The position numbers were made by a program, and so were the translations under genes. Under the pieces are notes generated by a model. It worked only from the letters and a program-made list of their open reading frames with translations. It was not told the DNA's origin and searched no databases. Shown here piece by piece: positions 37,397 through 49,796 of a stretch of 64,000 bases of DNA (position 1 is the first letter of the stretch; each line of letters begins with the position of its first letter). The DNA comes from Ehretia macrophylla (taxonomy: Eukaryota; Streptophyta; Magnoliopsida; Boraginales; Ehretiaceae), in assembly GCA_037974665.1 (NCBI GenBank), contig CM075771.1, forward strand, positions 43,012,425-43,076,424, in the 5' to 3' direction.

Positions 37397-40300
37397 TGTG
37401 AGGCCCAACCTTGATTTGCGTTTGATACCTCGTTTCGCGTGCCCTAACCTTGAATTGCGTGCTTTGACCTAGGTTTAAGAGTCGTGTCTCGTTTTATGTG
37501 CCTTGCATTGAATTACGTGCATTCGTTTAGAGTTGCGTGCATTTACTTGGAAAACATACATTCATCTCGTAGTTTATGCTTTACCTCGTAGTGCGTGCCC
37601 TAAACCTAGGAAAGCGTGCCTGCACGCTAATCAAGAAAGCATCTTACACGAAGCACTAGATTATTAATTAATCCTACAAACTCCACTAACTAATATTAAA
37701 ATGCTAAGTCAATGCACTAGAAGACAAAATTTCACTAAACACTAAACATTCTTTATTCCTACCAAAAACCCATGCACACAAAAACCTATAACACTAATAC
37801 TATAATGCCACATGATACAATTAAAAACAACACAAATTTCTCAATTCTAGCATGCTAATTTCGGCCACCAAGGCCTTTTGACTAGGCTTACACAATTTCA
37901 AAATGATTCTAGACAACCTATGACACACACAAGACACAAAGCATAAAAAAAATTCCTTAACATCCTACCCAATGCTTCGCTTCCTCGGCCAAATCACCTT
38001 ATGTCTCCTCACAATTCAAAAATTGATCAAAAGAACAAAACAATTCAGCTTTTACAAGCCCTAGGCCGACACACTCACACACAAACACTTCACTCCTCAC
38101 AAACATTTCAATTGCTCTCATTTTCTCTCACCCTCTCGGCATAGGCTGCTTCAAGCACCACCATAGCTTAAGCTCATCTCCTAAAGCTCACCAAGACACT
38201 CAAGGCCCCTAGGAAGCTCGACCAAGCAAGCTAGAAGCAAGGAGATTTGCATGCAAGCTCATAGAACACTCATTTCGGCCCTAGGTATGTTGATAGCTTT
38301 TCTTTCATCTCCCTTTTGTCCTAACCACAGGCACATACTAAGGACATGGTAACTCAGCTAGGAATTAAGGAAATCAAGCAATATCTCTCGGTCAAACAAG
38401 GAGAGAAGACCATTTGTGCATCTTCAAGAGTTTTGAGTATCATTTGTTGTCAATAGGCTAAGGTGAGGGTTAATCTTTTTTAAAAGCTTTCAAAAACAAC
38501 ATGCATGCCTTCATATGTCTATTTTTACCTCTGTACTTGTGGTATATGTGTGTACATGAGCTTTTGTAACCATGCATGGCAAGATATTTAGCTAGAATTT
38601 GAAGATAGGTGAAATCGTGAAAATGGCAGATTTCTGACTTGTTAGAGCAAAGTGAATTTGGCCTGGTAGATGATGTTGAAAATGCATGAAAATTGGTAGA
38701 TGACTAGTTTTTCCGGTTCTGAGCATTTTTCGTAGAAATAGGCCAAGGTCAATTTTGACTCTAAGGTCTCCAAAATGGCAAAACATCGAAGGGTGTCTAA
38801 ATCTGGAAAATTTGGGAAAATGGAGCAGGTTTTTGGCAGTTCACTGTCCTTGTAGAATGAACCAGTTTTGACTTAGTAAATAATATCTAAAATGAATGAA
38901 ATTTGGTATTTTGCTATAATTTTCAGTTCTGGACATTTTTTCCAGAAATAGACCAAAGCCAATTCTGACCCTAACACCCTCAAAAATAGCAAAGGTCGTA
39001 ATGTGTCTAAAAACTGGACAGTTTTGCGTAGTCTCACGGTTTTGGCCCTAACTCCTAAGTCTGAACTCCAAATGAGGTGAGGTTTGTTTCTGGATTTAAA
39101 TCACTCATTAAGCTTTAATTTGAAATTTTCTTCACTGGAATTGGATATTGTTTGCTTGTCTAAATGATTGTGGGAATACAGACTATTGCGGTGAGGTTTT
39201 TATCTAGTGATATGCTTTGAAAATTATTGTAACTCCTCTTGTGGTATTGAATGCATGGGATTGTGGCACTTGGATGTTGTGTGGACTGTTTTGGATGATT
39301 GAGAATATTTTAATTAATTGATGCATGGCTTGGGTTTAATTGCGTGACAACTTGTGGCTTAATCGCACGTGTAAGCATGAATTGAAACCCTATTGAATAT
39401 GAAAACTCACTAAGTGTTGATCCTATAGTTATTGTGTCCAATTGTGTGATTAGTGGCTGACTAAGAAATGTTAAGTATGCTTGAAATGTGATTCCAATGA
39501 TTACATGTTGATAAGTAGACTTTTCTTACACCCGGTCTCATGTGGACGTCGTTGCATGCTTGTATAAACTTATTACTTGATTACGTGAATCCCGAAATGA
39601 GTTATATGACTTGATTTATATGTGTTACATGGCTGCCCATTTAATATTCATATAACTCCATGTATTTTACAAGCGAAATTACAAGTCAAAGCATGCCTTG
39701 TGTGTTTACTTGTCAATGTGCGATCTTATAACTGCTCGAAGGCAACCTACTTCGTTGTCCTCCAAATGTGATATGTTAAATGTTATAAATGTGCATTGCA
39801 TACAAGGTTGCAACCTTTCATTCTGGCGTGGTAGAGTTTCATGCACACTGGGTGGCATCGGGCTTGCCTGTGCAACCGTGACTACCATTGTCCAATTCCC
39901 TCTCTCGCTTGGGGACTAGACTTCCTCAGAGAGTTGGGTCGTAGGATTTCAGGGGTATATCCGGAGTACACCCATTTGGCTTGATAAGTGGATGATTTGA
40001 AGTCGGCCGCAACAACTGAAATTGGAAATGAATTGAGAGCAAAAGCTCACCGTATCCTTTTCACTATGTGTATAAGTACTCTGGCTTGGTTCCTAGAGGA
40101 CCTCGGGGAGGAAAGCCGGGTAATTGTGTTTCTTTACTTTTATATTACATTATGAACTTACTTGTGTTATATGTCATGCTTTCAAAAAGGATTTTTCATA
40201 AGTTGAACCGGAAAAAGAGTTTCAAAACGTATTACTTGTTCCCCCTCGCTGAGTTCATAAGGACTCACCATCTTTTATCATCTCAGGTGAAGAAGACCAA

Positions 40301-40973
40301 GAACAGGTACCTGAGGATAACGTGCCTATTGATGACTCCTTGGAGTGATTGCCTGCCCTACATGCCTTACTTGACTGTGGCTATTTTGTGAACGATATGT
40401 TTGTTTTGAAGACTATCTCTTATGTTGTTGTTATTGTTATTGTAAATGACCCCCGTTGTAATTTGGGTCTAATTTTGATTTGTACCGATATTAACTAGAC
40501 AGACACCTTATTTGCTCATTTTGCTACTTAGATTAGTAACTACTACAGGCTTATGAAGTATTAGGCAAAGGGCTAAGTAAAATGAATCTATCCAATCTTA
40601 AGCAGGTACTCATGTGTAAGCTAAGACCAACAGGTTCTTGTGTAACAGGAATTGACACATAAACGAGACATAGTTGCTATGCTAGGTGTTAATCAAACGA
40701 GACTTGAGATAAATAGTGGACATATCAATTGGTGATAAATAGTAATCTTAGTCGGAATCGAATTTGGGATTGAAAGTTTTGAGGCATTTAGAAAATTAGG
40801 TCAAACTAAAGAGCCAATTACAACCGTTATGTTGCCGTTTTTTCGAAGAATTGTTGGAGTTCTAGTCTAACGGATAAGCTTATTCTTTGTTAATCAGTTG
40901 TAGTTATAAAAGAACGTGAATGTTTAGATCACACCCAAGTCTAACCTCTAAAGGTCTGGTTAGGGGTGTGACA
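37397..40973 (+). repeat. Element 1 3' LTR (family A, 3,577 bp)
   Basis: This copy runs from TGTGAGGCCCAACC to GGGGTGTGACA and is followed by GCTGC. It is complete, unlike the 5' copy. The CTGAG hairpin is at 40250-40267. A ~90 codon open frame near 39700-39920 and a 107-codon one at 40068 recur in related LTRs with stops and shifts and are not credible genes. Confidence 0.94.
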
Positions 40974-42253
40974 GCTGCACCAATTTTTGGAGCCCAAAAT
41001 CGAACATTTTCATCAGTTTCGGGACACTTTTCTTCTTTGGCGCTGTTTTTCCGTCCCGGATCGTACGTCGTGAGCCGTGAAAAGGATGACAACCTAATAT
41101 ATCACATTTCTATTACCGAATCCCATGGCGCCTTGGGCAAGACAACTTCACTTCACATAGAGGCTGGGCCCGCAAACAGAGGGCGTGGGGCTTATGACCA
41201 AGTATCCGTCGCCCCGGTGCCCATAACTTTTGATCCGTAATGACTTATACAGCGCACAATATACCGTTGGAAAGCACTCTGAGAGCTCTATGACGGAGGC
41301 AAAAAGCCTGCTCGACTGCGACTATTTTCGGAGCCCAAAATCGAACGTTTTCATAAGTTTCGGGATACTTTTCTTCTTCTGCGCTGTTTTTCGATCCCGG
41401 ATCGTACTGTGTGAGCCGCGAAAAGGAAGAAAACCTAATCCATCACATTTCTATTACCGAATCCCATGGTACCTTGGTCAAGACAACTTCACTTCACGTA
41501 GAGGCTGGGCCCGCAAACAGAGGGCGAGGGGCTTGTGACCAGGTATCCGTCGCTACGGCGCCCATAACTTTTGATCCGTAAGGAGTTATGTGGTGCACAT
41601 CATACCGTTAGAAAGCTCTCTAAGAGCTCTACGATGAGGGCACCTAGCCTACTAGGCTGTGCCTATTTTCAGAGCCCAAAATTGAATATTTTCATAAGTT
41701 TTGGGACACATTTTTTCTTTTACGCTATTTTTTCCGTCCCGGATCGTACGTCGTGAGCTGCGAAAAGGACGACAGCCTAATCCATCACATTTCTATTACC
41801 GAATCACACGGCACCTTGGGCAAGACAACTTCACTTCACGTAGAGGCTGGGCCCGCAAACAGAGGGTGAGGAGCTTCTGACCAGGTATCCGTCGCTACGG
41901 TGCCCATTACTTTTGATCCATAAGGAGTTACGCAGCGTACAGCATACCGTTGGAAAGTGCTCTAAGTGCTCTACGATAGGAACACCTAGACTGCTCTGTT
42001 GCGCCTATTATAGGAGCCCAAAATCGAACGTTTTCATTACTTTCGGGATAATTTTCTTCTTTTACGCGGTTTTTCTGTCCCGGATCGTACGTCGTGAGCC
42101 GCGAAAAGAACGACAACCTAATCCATCACATTTCTATTACCGAATCACATAGCGCCTTGGGCAAGACAACTTCACCTCATGTAGAGGCTGGGCCCACAAA
42201 TAGAGGGCGTGGGGCTTGTAACCAGGTATCCGTCGCTCCGGTGCCCATAACTT

Positions 42254-44298
42254 TTGATACGTAAGGTGTTACGCAGCGCACAGCATGCCGTTGGAAAGCT
42301 CTCCGAGAGCTCAATGACTGGGGCACCCAGCTTGCTCGGTTGCGCCTATTTTTGGAGCCCAAAATCGAATGTTTTCATCAGTTCCGGGACACTTTTCTTC
42401 TTTTGCGATATTTTTCTGTCTCGAATCGTACGTCGTGAGCCGCGAAAAGGACGACAACCTAATCCATCACATTTCTATTATCGAATCCCATGGAACCTTG
42501 GGCAAGACAACTTCACTTCACGTAGAGGCTGGGCCCGCAAACAGATGGCGTGGGGATTGTGACCAGGTATCCCTCGCTCCGGTGCCCATAACTTTTGATC
42601 AGTAAGGAGTTACACGGCGCACATCATACCGTTGGAAAGCTCTCTAAGAGCTTTACGACAGGGATACCAAGCCTGCTCAGCTGCGCCTATTTTCGGAGCC
42701 CAAAATTGAACGTTTTCATCAATTTCGGGACACTTTTCTTCTTTTGCACTGTTTTTCTGTCCCGGATTGAACGTCGTGAGCTGTGAAAAGGACGACGACC
42801 TAATCCATCACATTTCTATTACCAAATCACACGGCACCTTGGGTAAGACAACTTCACTTCACGTAGAGGCTAGGCCCGTAAACAGAGGGCGTGGGGCTTG
42901 TAACCAGGTATCCGTCGCTCCGGTGCCCATAACTTTTGATCCGTAAGGAGTTACGCGGCGCACAGCATACTGTTAGAAATCTCTCTGAGAGCTCTACGAG
43001 GGGGGCAGCTAGCGTGCGGCTGCACTTGTTTTCTGAGCCCAAAATTGAACATTTTCATAAGATTTGGGACATTTTTCTTCTTTTACGCTATTTTTCGATC
43101 CCGGATCGTACGTCGTGAACCGCGAAAAGGACGACAACCTAATCCATCACATTTCTATTACAGAATTCCACGGCACCTTGGGCAAGACAACTTCACTTCA
43201 TGTAGAGGCTTGGCCCGCAAACAGAGGGCGTGGGGCTTGTGACCAGGTATCCGTCGCTCCGGTGCCCATAACTTTTGATACGTAAGGTGTTACGCGGCGC
43301 ACAGCTTGCCGTTGGAAAGCTCTCCGAGAGCTCAACGACGGGGGCACCAAGCTTGCTTGGCTGCGTTTATTTTCGGAGCCCAAAATCGAATGTTTTCATC
43401 AGTTTCGGGATACTTTTCTTCTTTTGCGCTGTTTTTCCATCCCGGATCGTACATCGTGAGCTGCGAAAAGGACGACAACGTAATCCATCACATTTCTATT
43501 ACCGAATCCCATGGAACCTTGGGCAAGACAACTTCACTTCACGTAGAGGCTGGGCCCCGTAAACAGATGGCGTGGGGTTTGTGACCAGGTATCCCTCGCT
43601 CCGGTGCCCATAACTTTTGATTAGTAAGGAGTTACGCGGTGCACAACATACCGTTGGAAAGCTTTCCGAGAGCTCTACGACGGGGTCCCCAAGCCTGCTC
43701 GGTTTCGCCTATTTTCGGAGCCCAAAATTGAACGTTTTCATCAATTTCGGGACACTTTTCTTCTTTTGCACTGTTTTTCTGTCCCGGATTGTACGTCGTG
43801 AGCTGCGAAAAGGACGACAACCTAATCCATCACATTTCTATTACCGAATCACATGGCACCTTGGGTAAGACAACTTCACTTCACGTAGAGGCTGGGCCCG
43901 CAAACAGAGGGCATGGGGCTTGTAACCAGGTATCCGTCGCTCCAGTGCCCATAACTTTTGATCCGTAAGGAGTTACGCGGCGCACAATATACCGTTGGAA
44001 AGCTCTCTAAGAGCTCTACGAGGGGGGCACCTAGCGTGCTCGGCTACACCTGTTTTTCGAGCCCAAAATTGATCATTTTTATATGTTTTGGGACATTTTT
44101 CTTCTTTTACGCTATTTTTCAGTCCCAGATCGTACGTCGTGAGCCGCGAAAAGGACGACAACCTAATCTATCACATTTCTATTACCGAATCCCATGGCAC
44201 CTTGGGCAAGAGAACTTCACTTCACGTAGAGGCTAGGCCCAAAAACAGAGGGCGTGGGGCTTGTGACCAGGTATCTGTCGCTCCGATGCCTATAACTT
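42254..44298 (+). repeat. Two tandem copies of a 3-monomer higher-order repeat (type P)
   Basis: Copies 42254-43274 and 43275-44298 align monomer by monomer with a spacing of 1,021-1,022 bp. The first monomers share GATACGTAAGGTGTTACGC and GAGCTCAA. The second share GATCAGTAAG/GATTAGTAAG and the ATCAATTTCGGGACAC variant. The third share CTACGAGGGGGGCA and a GCTAGCGTGC/CCTAGCGTGC variant. Confidence 0.8.
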
Positions 44299-45680
44299 TT
44301 GATCTGTAAGGAGTTACATGGCGCACAACATACCATTAGAAAGCTCTCCGAGAGCTCTATGACAGGGGAACCAAGCTTGCTTGGATGCACCTTTTTTCGA
44401 ATCCCAAAATTGAACATTTTCATATGTTTTGGGACACTTTTCTTCTTTTGCGCTGTTTTTCTGTCCCGGATCGTACGTCGTGAGCCGCGAAAAGGACGAC
44501 AACCTAATCTATCACATTTCTATTATCGAATCCCATGGCACCTTGGGCAAGACAACTTCACTTCACGTAGAGGCTAGGCCCGTAAACCGAGGGCGTAGGG
44601 TTGTAACCAAGTATCCGTCGCTCCGGTGCCCATAACTTTTCATCTGTAAGGAGTTATTCTATGCACAGCATATTGTTGGAAAGCTGTCCGAGAGCTCTAC
44701 GATGGTGGCAGTATGCCTGCTTAGCTGCACCTATTTTTGGAGCCCGAAATCGAACGTTTTTATCAGTTTTGGGACACTTTTCTTCTTTTGCGTTGTTTTT
44801 CTATCCCAGATCATACGCCGTGAACTGTCGAAAGGACGACAACCTAATCCATCACATTTTTATTATCGAATCCCATGGCCTTTAGGCCAGACAACTTCAC
44901 TTCACGTTGAGACTGGGCCCTCAAACCGAGGGCGTGGTGCTTGTCACCAAGTATCCGTCGTTCCGGTACGCATAACTTTTGATCCGTAAGGAGTTATGCG
45001 GCGCACAGCATACTGTTGGAAAGCTCTCCGAGAGCTCTACAATGGGGGCACCAAGCCTAATTGGCTGCACCTATTTTCAGAGCCCAAAATCGAACATTTT
45101 CATCAGTTTCGGGATACTTTTCTTCTTTTGCGCTATTTTTTCATCCCGGATCGTACGTCCTGAGCTGTGAAAATGACGACAACCTAATCTATCACATTTC
45201 TATTACTGAATCCCATGACACCTTGGGCAAGACAACTTCACTTCACGTAGAGGTTGGGCCCGCAAACAGAGGGCGTGGGGCTTGTGACCAGGTATCCGTC
45301 GCCTCGATGCCCATAACTTTTGATCCGTAAGGAGTTACGCGGCGCACAGCATACCGTTGGAAAGCTCTTCGAGAGCTCTACGATGGGGGCACCATGCTTT
45401 CTTGGATGCGCCTGTTCTCGAATCCCAAAATTGAACATTTTCATAAGTTTTGGGATACTTTTCTTCTTTTGCGCTGTTTTTTCGTCCCGGATCGTAAGTC
45501 GTGAGCCGCGGAAAGGATGACAACGTAATCTATCACATTTCTATTATCGAATCCCATGGAACCTTGGGCAAGACAACTTCACTTTACGTAGAGGCTGGGC
45601 CCGTAAATCGAGGGCGTGGGGTTGTGACCAAGTATCCGTCGCTCCGGTGCCCATAACTTTTCATTCGTAAAGAGTTACGC
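44299..45680 (+). repeat. 3-monomer higher-order repeat (type Q), second copy split by the solo LTR
   Basis: Monomers starting at 44299, 44640 and 44979 match those at 45320, the split monomer 45661/58702 and 59021. Shared variants are CGAATCCCAAAATTGAAC in the first, CTATGCACAGCATA with GAAAGCTGTCCGAGAGC and GGGCGTGGTGCTT in the second, and TACGTCCTGAGC in the third. The period is about 1,021 bp. Confidence 0.75.
45676..45680. repeat. Target site duplication of the solo LTR, left (TACGC)
   Basis: TACGC precedes TGTCACGCCCC and recurs at 58697-58701 after GGGCCTCACA. Both copies lie in the satellite GGAGTTACGC landmark. Confidence 0.94.
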
Positions 45681-47234
45681 TGTCACGCCCCAACCTGGCC
45701 TATAAGGTTAGACTAGGGTGTGATCTAGACATTCAAGTCTCGTCTCGTACTTAATCGTTCATGAAAATTTAACACTTAATGTTTAGCCTAAACTCCAAAA
45801 TTTTTTGGAAAACCGACAGCATAACGACTGTAATTGGGCTCTTCGTTCGACCTAATCCTCTAAACGCCTCAAATTTTCCAATCTCAATTTCATTTCCTGC
45901 TAGGATTATTATTTACCATCAATTGAAACGCCTACTAACTATATGTCACGTTTGATTAGTAACCTAGCATGATACTATGTCTCATTTGTTTGTTAATCCT
46001 CGTTATAAAGTATTTGTTGATCTTAGCTTAATAGCAAGTACCTGCTTAAGATTGGCTAGGTTCATTTACTTAGTCCTTACCTGACACGTCATAATCCTAT
46101 GATAGATACTAGCAGTAATAATAGCAAAACGATCATAGTAGTGTCTAGTGTCTATCTAGTTAATATCAGTACAAACCAAAATTAGACCCCAAATTACAAC
46201 AAGGGTCTTTTACAATACAACATTGAGCAACATAAAAGAAATAGTCTTCAAGTAGCATAGTTCACAAATAGCCATAATCACGCAAAGCACATAGGATAGG
46301 CAATCACTCCAAGGGATCATCGTTAGGCACATCGTTCTCATGTACCTATTCTTGATCTTCTTCACCTGAGATGATAAAAGAGGTGAGTCTTTATGAACTC
46401 AGCGAGGGGGAGCGAGAAATAGGTTTTGAAACTCATTTTCCAGTTCAACTTATGAAAATCCTTTTGCAAGCATGAATATAACACAATTAAGTACATAACA
46501 ATAATATAAAAGTAAAGGAACACAATTACCCGTCTTTCCTCCCCGAGGTCCTCTAGAAACCAAGCGAGAGTACTTATACACATAGTAAAAGGATACGGTG
46601 AGCTTTTGCTCTCAGTTGTTGCGGCCAACTTCAAATCATCCCCTTATCACGCCAAGTGGGTATACTCCGGATGTACCCCGAAATCCTACGACCCAACTCT
46701 CCGAGGAAGTCTAGCCCCCAAGCGAGAGAGGGAATTGGACAATGGTAGTCACGGTTGCACCGGCAAGCCCGATGTCACCCGGTGTGCGTGAACGCTGCCA
46801 CGCCAGAATGAAAGGTTGCAACCTTTTATGCAATGCACATTTATGACATATAATATATCACATTAGGAGGACAACAAAGTAGGTTGCCTCCGGATAGTCA
46901 TAAGATTGCACATTGACAAGTAAACAAGCGAGGCACGAATAGACAAGTAATTTTACTTGAAAGGCATATGGAGTTATATGAACATTAAACGGGCAGCCAT
47001 GTAACGCACGTAAATCAGGTCATATAACTCATTTCAACGTCCACGTAATCAAATAATATGGTTATTCAACATGCAACAACAATCTACGTGGGTTCGGATG
47101 CAAGAAAGGCCTATTTGTCAACATGCAATGTTCAAAATCACATTTAGGGCTATAAGGACAACTACGGGCAGCTTACTAAGCATATAATTACACCCAATAT
47201 TCAAAGGATCAACACTTAGCATATTTACGTAGTT

Positions 47235-47239
47235 GCTAG
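47235..47239. repeat. Target site duplication of element 5, left (GCTAG)
   Basis: GCTAG precedes TGTAATACCCGAG and recurs at 56684-56688 after GGGGCGTGACA. Joining the flanks restores a family A LTR segment found in element 2 near 19350. Confidence 0.95.
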
Positions 47240-49483
47240 TGTAATACCCGAGCCTAGAATGTGAAAATTTCTTGTTTATTATTTTGAAAATTATATTTTC
47301 TTAGATTCTCTGAGATTTAATTGTTACTTCCTTGCTGTCGCAACGTGCATTGCATTTAGAGAGCGATAGCTATAGAACGATTTCTAGTCCTCAGCAAATA
47401 GTGAAACTAGTATTTAGATGACTTAAATTTTATATTTTAATTGTTGTTAGCTATAATTAATTTTTCCTTAGTTAAGATGGCTTTAAAATGCACAAAATAA
47501 GGCCATTTGACCCAATTTTAAGTTGTTTGACCAAGGGCTTTGACCCTTTGACCAAGCTTGTCACATAATAGGCTTAAAACATAACAAAATTAAAAAAAAA
47601 AAACAAAGGAAAGAAACAGAACCTGCTGGCCGAAGCTAGCAAGGAAAAAAAAAACCATTCAACCTTCCAATCGTTCAATCTTCGCGTGAGCTCGTGCGGG
47701 GTGGTTTCCAAGGCAACCAGCGTTGTTTCCCTAGCGACAAGGAGTACCTAAGGTGAGGGAAGCGCGTTATTTGCGCATTTAAATGTCAAGTATGTTAACT
47801 TTGTGATTTTTAGATTTTATCTGTAGATCGTTGTTTAAAGCGTTTTGATGCTTCTAGAATGTTCCTTGGCAATTGTAAAACGTGTATTTATAGCTTTTTA
47901 ACATTTTCTGTGGTTAAATGTTGAGATTGCAATTTAAATTGGTTGTTGAATAGTGTTTTATGAATAGTAAACCCTCGAAACGATGAAGTTGCTCCGTTAT
48001 GCTGTCCGTTGATGTAGAAACGTGCTAGGTGTGTTAGAATGCCTAAATGCATGGTTTGTTTGGGTTGCGTAATGGAAAAAACGGGAATTATGCCTTGGTG
48101 AAAGTCGGGGTCGTTTAGGTCAAGTTTGGCATTTTCTCGTTTTGTGTGTTGGCATTGTTTCGGGAGGCCATGGAAGCACTTTTGGTGCGATAATGGCGTT
48201 GGTTGGGTGTTTGGTTGGTATAGTTGTAGTTCAAATGAGCAAAGGGGAAAATCGGGGCTTTGCGTAAATTCTAGGGTTAAGTAGGGTTTTGGGATCTTTA
48301 GACGTGCCTTATGGTGACCTAGGAGGATTGGCGAAGTCAGTTTCCAGAACTCATGGCTCGTTTGGAAATGGTAGTGTTTTGATAGTTGGGGCCGATTGGT
48401 TATTTTGCTTGTTTTCTTGATATTATGTCTATAGAATGCTTAGGGTTGCTTGATATACTTGTTTGAATTGATTTTGATTGGAATGCATATCAATTCGCTT
48501 ATTTCTTGTTTATCACCTTGTATCGAGTCTTGCATTGCATAGTGTCTCGCGCGTGAATGATGGGCCTCTCTAGGTAGCCTCGAGTTGCCAGTGTTGGTTG
48601 CTCTAGCTCCGCTGCTATTCCCTCTTCTCACTTGGGTTGCCTCCCAGGGAGATTTGGGTCGTAGATTGATGCATACTTCCGGGGTATTCCAAACTGGTGT
48701 TATAAGGTGGTTTGGGCTGGCGTGTCGTCATCGAATTCGTGATTGAAAGTTGCTCGTGGAAAGAGTATCGTATCCTTTGATTGAGTGTTTATAGTATAAA
48801 TGCTTGCCTTGCATTATTGATGGCTTTATTTGTATCTCTATATGATATTTGTATGTATTGCTTGACTAATTGCATTATATACTCATCTCATCTCCATCCT
48901 TGAGACCAATTGCCCTCGCTGAGCAATAGTTTTTGCTCATTTCTTTCTATACTATATTTTTACAGGAGTAGTTGGAGCAGACCCTATTGAGGTAATAGAG
49001 GATGAGGAGCAGGTGGAGGTGTTTCTGTGATAGCACTTCTTTGCTTTGCTGGTAGTTGGTTACCAGATTTTGTGCGAGCCTTGGTTGATATGTATATTGC
49101 TTGGATGACGCTTTATTTTGAGGCTTGTAGCCTTGTATGTATTTCCTAGTTTAAGGCCTCTATGGTCTTATGTTGTATAAGTTGAAAGAATGTAAAGTTG
49201 TAAAAGTATACTCTTATGACTAGTAAAGTAATGCATGCTAATAGCTAACTGTTTAGTGGCATAAATACTTGTGTAGTATGCATGGCATTTTGGTTTGGAA
49301 AGTTGGTTAATAAGAGGATGTATGTTTTTTTTTTAAAAATCGGCTTGTTTTAATTGTTTTTATGGCTTTCACAAGTATTATGTTGATTTTTAGGGTTTTC
49401 GGAACGTCCACGGTACAGAGGAGACTCCGTCCGTGTGTCGGGTCCGGGCTTGGCCTTTTGCGGGGTCGGGTCGGGGCGTGACA
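47240..49483 (+). repeat. Element 5 5' LTR (2,244 bp)
   Basis: The LTR runs from TGTAATACCCGAGCC to TCGGGGCGTGACA. A TATTTATAG motif near 47885, conserved with element 3, might be a TATA element, but I cannot show where transcription begins. Hairpins lie at 48670-48691 and 48920-48939. Confidence 0.94.
48920..48939 (+). promoter_or_regulatory. CTGAG hairpin in element 5 5' LTR
   Basis: TGAGCAA (48920-48926) and TTGCTCA (48933-48939) form a perfect seven-base stem with loop TAGTTT. A T-rich tract and ACAG follow (CAG at 48963-48965). The 3' LTR copy is at 56116-56135. Confidence 0.55.
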
Positions 49484-49491
49484 TCTTTAGG

Positions 49492-49503
49492 TGGTATCAG
49501 AGC
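49492..49503 (+). other. Primer binding site of element 5
   Basis: TGGTATCAGAGC lies eight bases after the 5' LTR, complementary to initiator Met tRNA. The ~290 bp leader to 49797 is non-coding. Confidence 0.94.
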
Positions 49504-49796
49504 ATGATCGTCTTGCATGAGCCGAGATATGTTTCTCGGTCTGTGGGGTAAAGTTCCAAAATGCTAGAGTGTTAATGTATGATTGTTAAGTGGAAAGAAA
49601 GTGTTATAGCATGACTTTGTGAACTTAGAGTACTTATGTGTTTAAAATGAATTAGTTTGGCATGTCAATTTTATGTTATGTGAATTGCGTGTTAGAATGT
49701 TTGATTGTTATTGACTTGAGTGATATCTAATCTTATGTGCTATATTTCTGTCTATAAACTGCTTTTATATGCTGCCAGCTATTGTGAATTGCTACT

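Larger units (their letters stand above)
12590..40973 (+). mobile_element. Element 1: decayed family A Ty3/gypsy chromovirus carrying nested elements
   Basis: A full-length LTR retrotransposon is inserted in the satellite. Its own sequence is 12590-16997 plus 34236-40973, about 11.1 kb; the rest is element 2 and element 3. Parts in order are 5' LTR, tRNA primer site, leader, gag, protease, [element 2], reverse transcriptase, RNase H, integrase, chromodomain-like tail, polypurine tract and 3' LTR. Integrase downstream of RNase H places it in Ty3/gypsy. The tail and long LTRs point to the chromovirus Tekay/Del clade, which is an inference from remembered family features. Many stops, at least three frameshifts, a deleted 5' LTR and the interruption show that it is inactive. 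It is the oldest insertion of its nest. Confidence 0.93.
40974..45680 (+). repeat. Satellite array, segment 2
   Basis: About 14 monomers of the same satellite and orientation. The segment begins mid-monomer exactly where segment 1 was cut (GCTGCACCAATTTTTGG) and ends at TACGC, where the solo LTR entered. Monomers are grouped in threes here rather than in eights. Confidence 0.97.
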
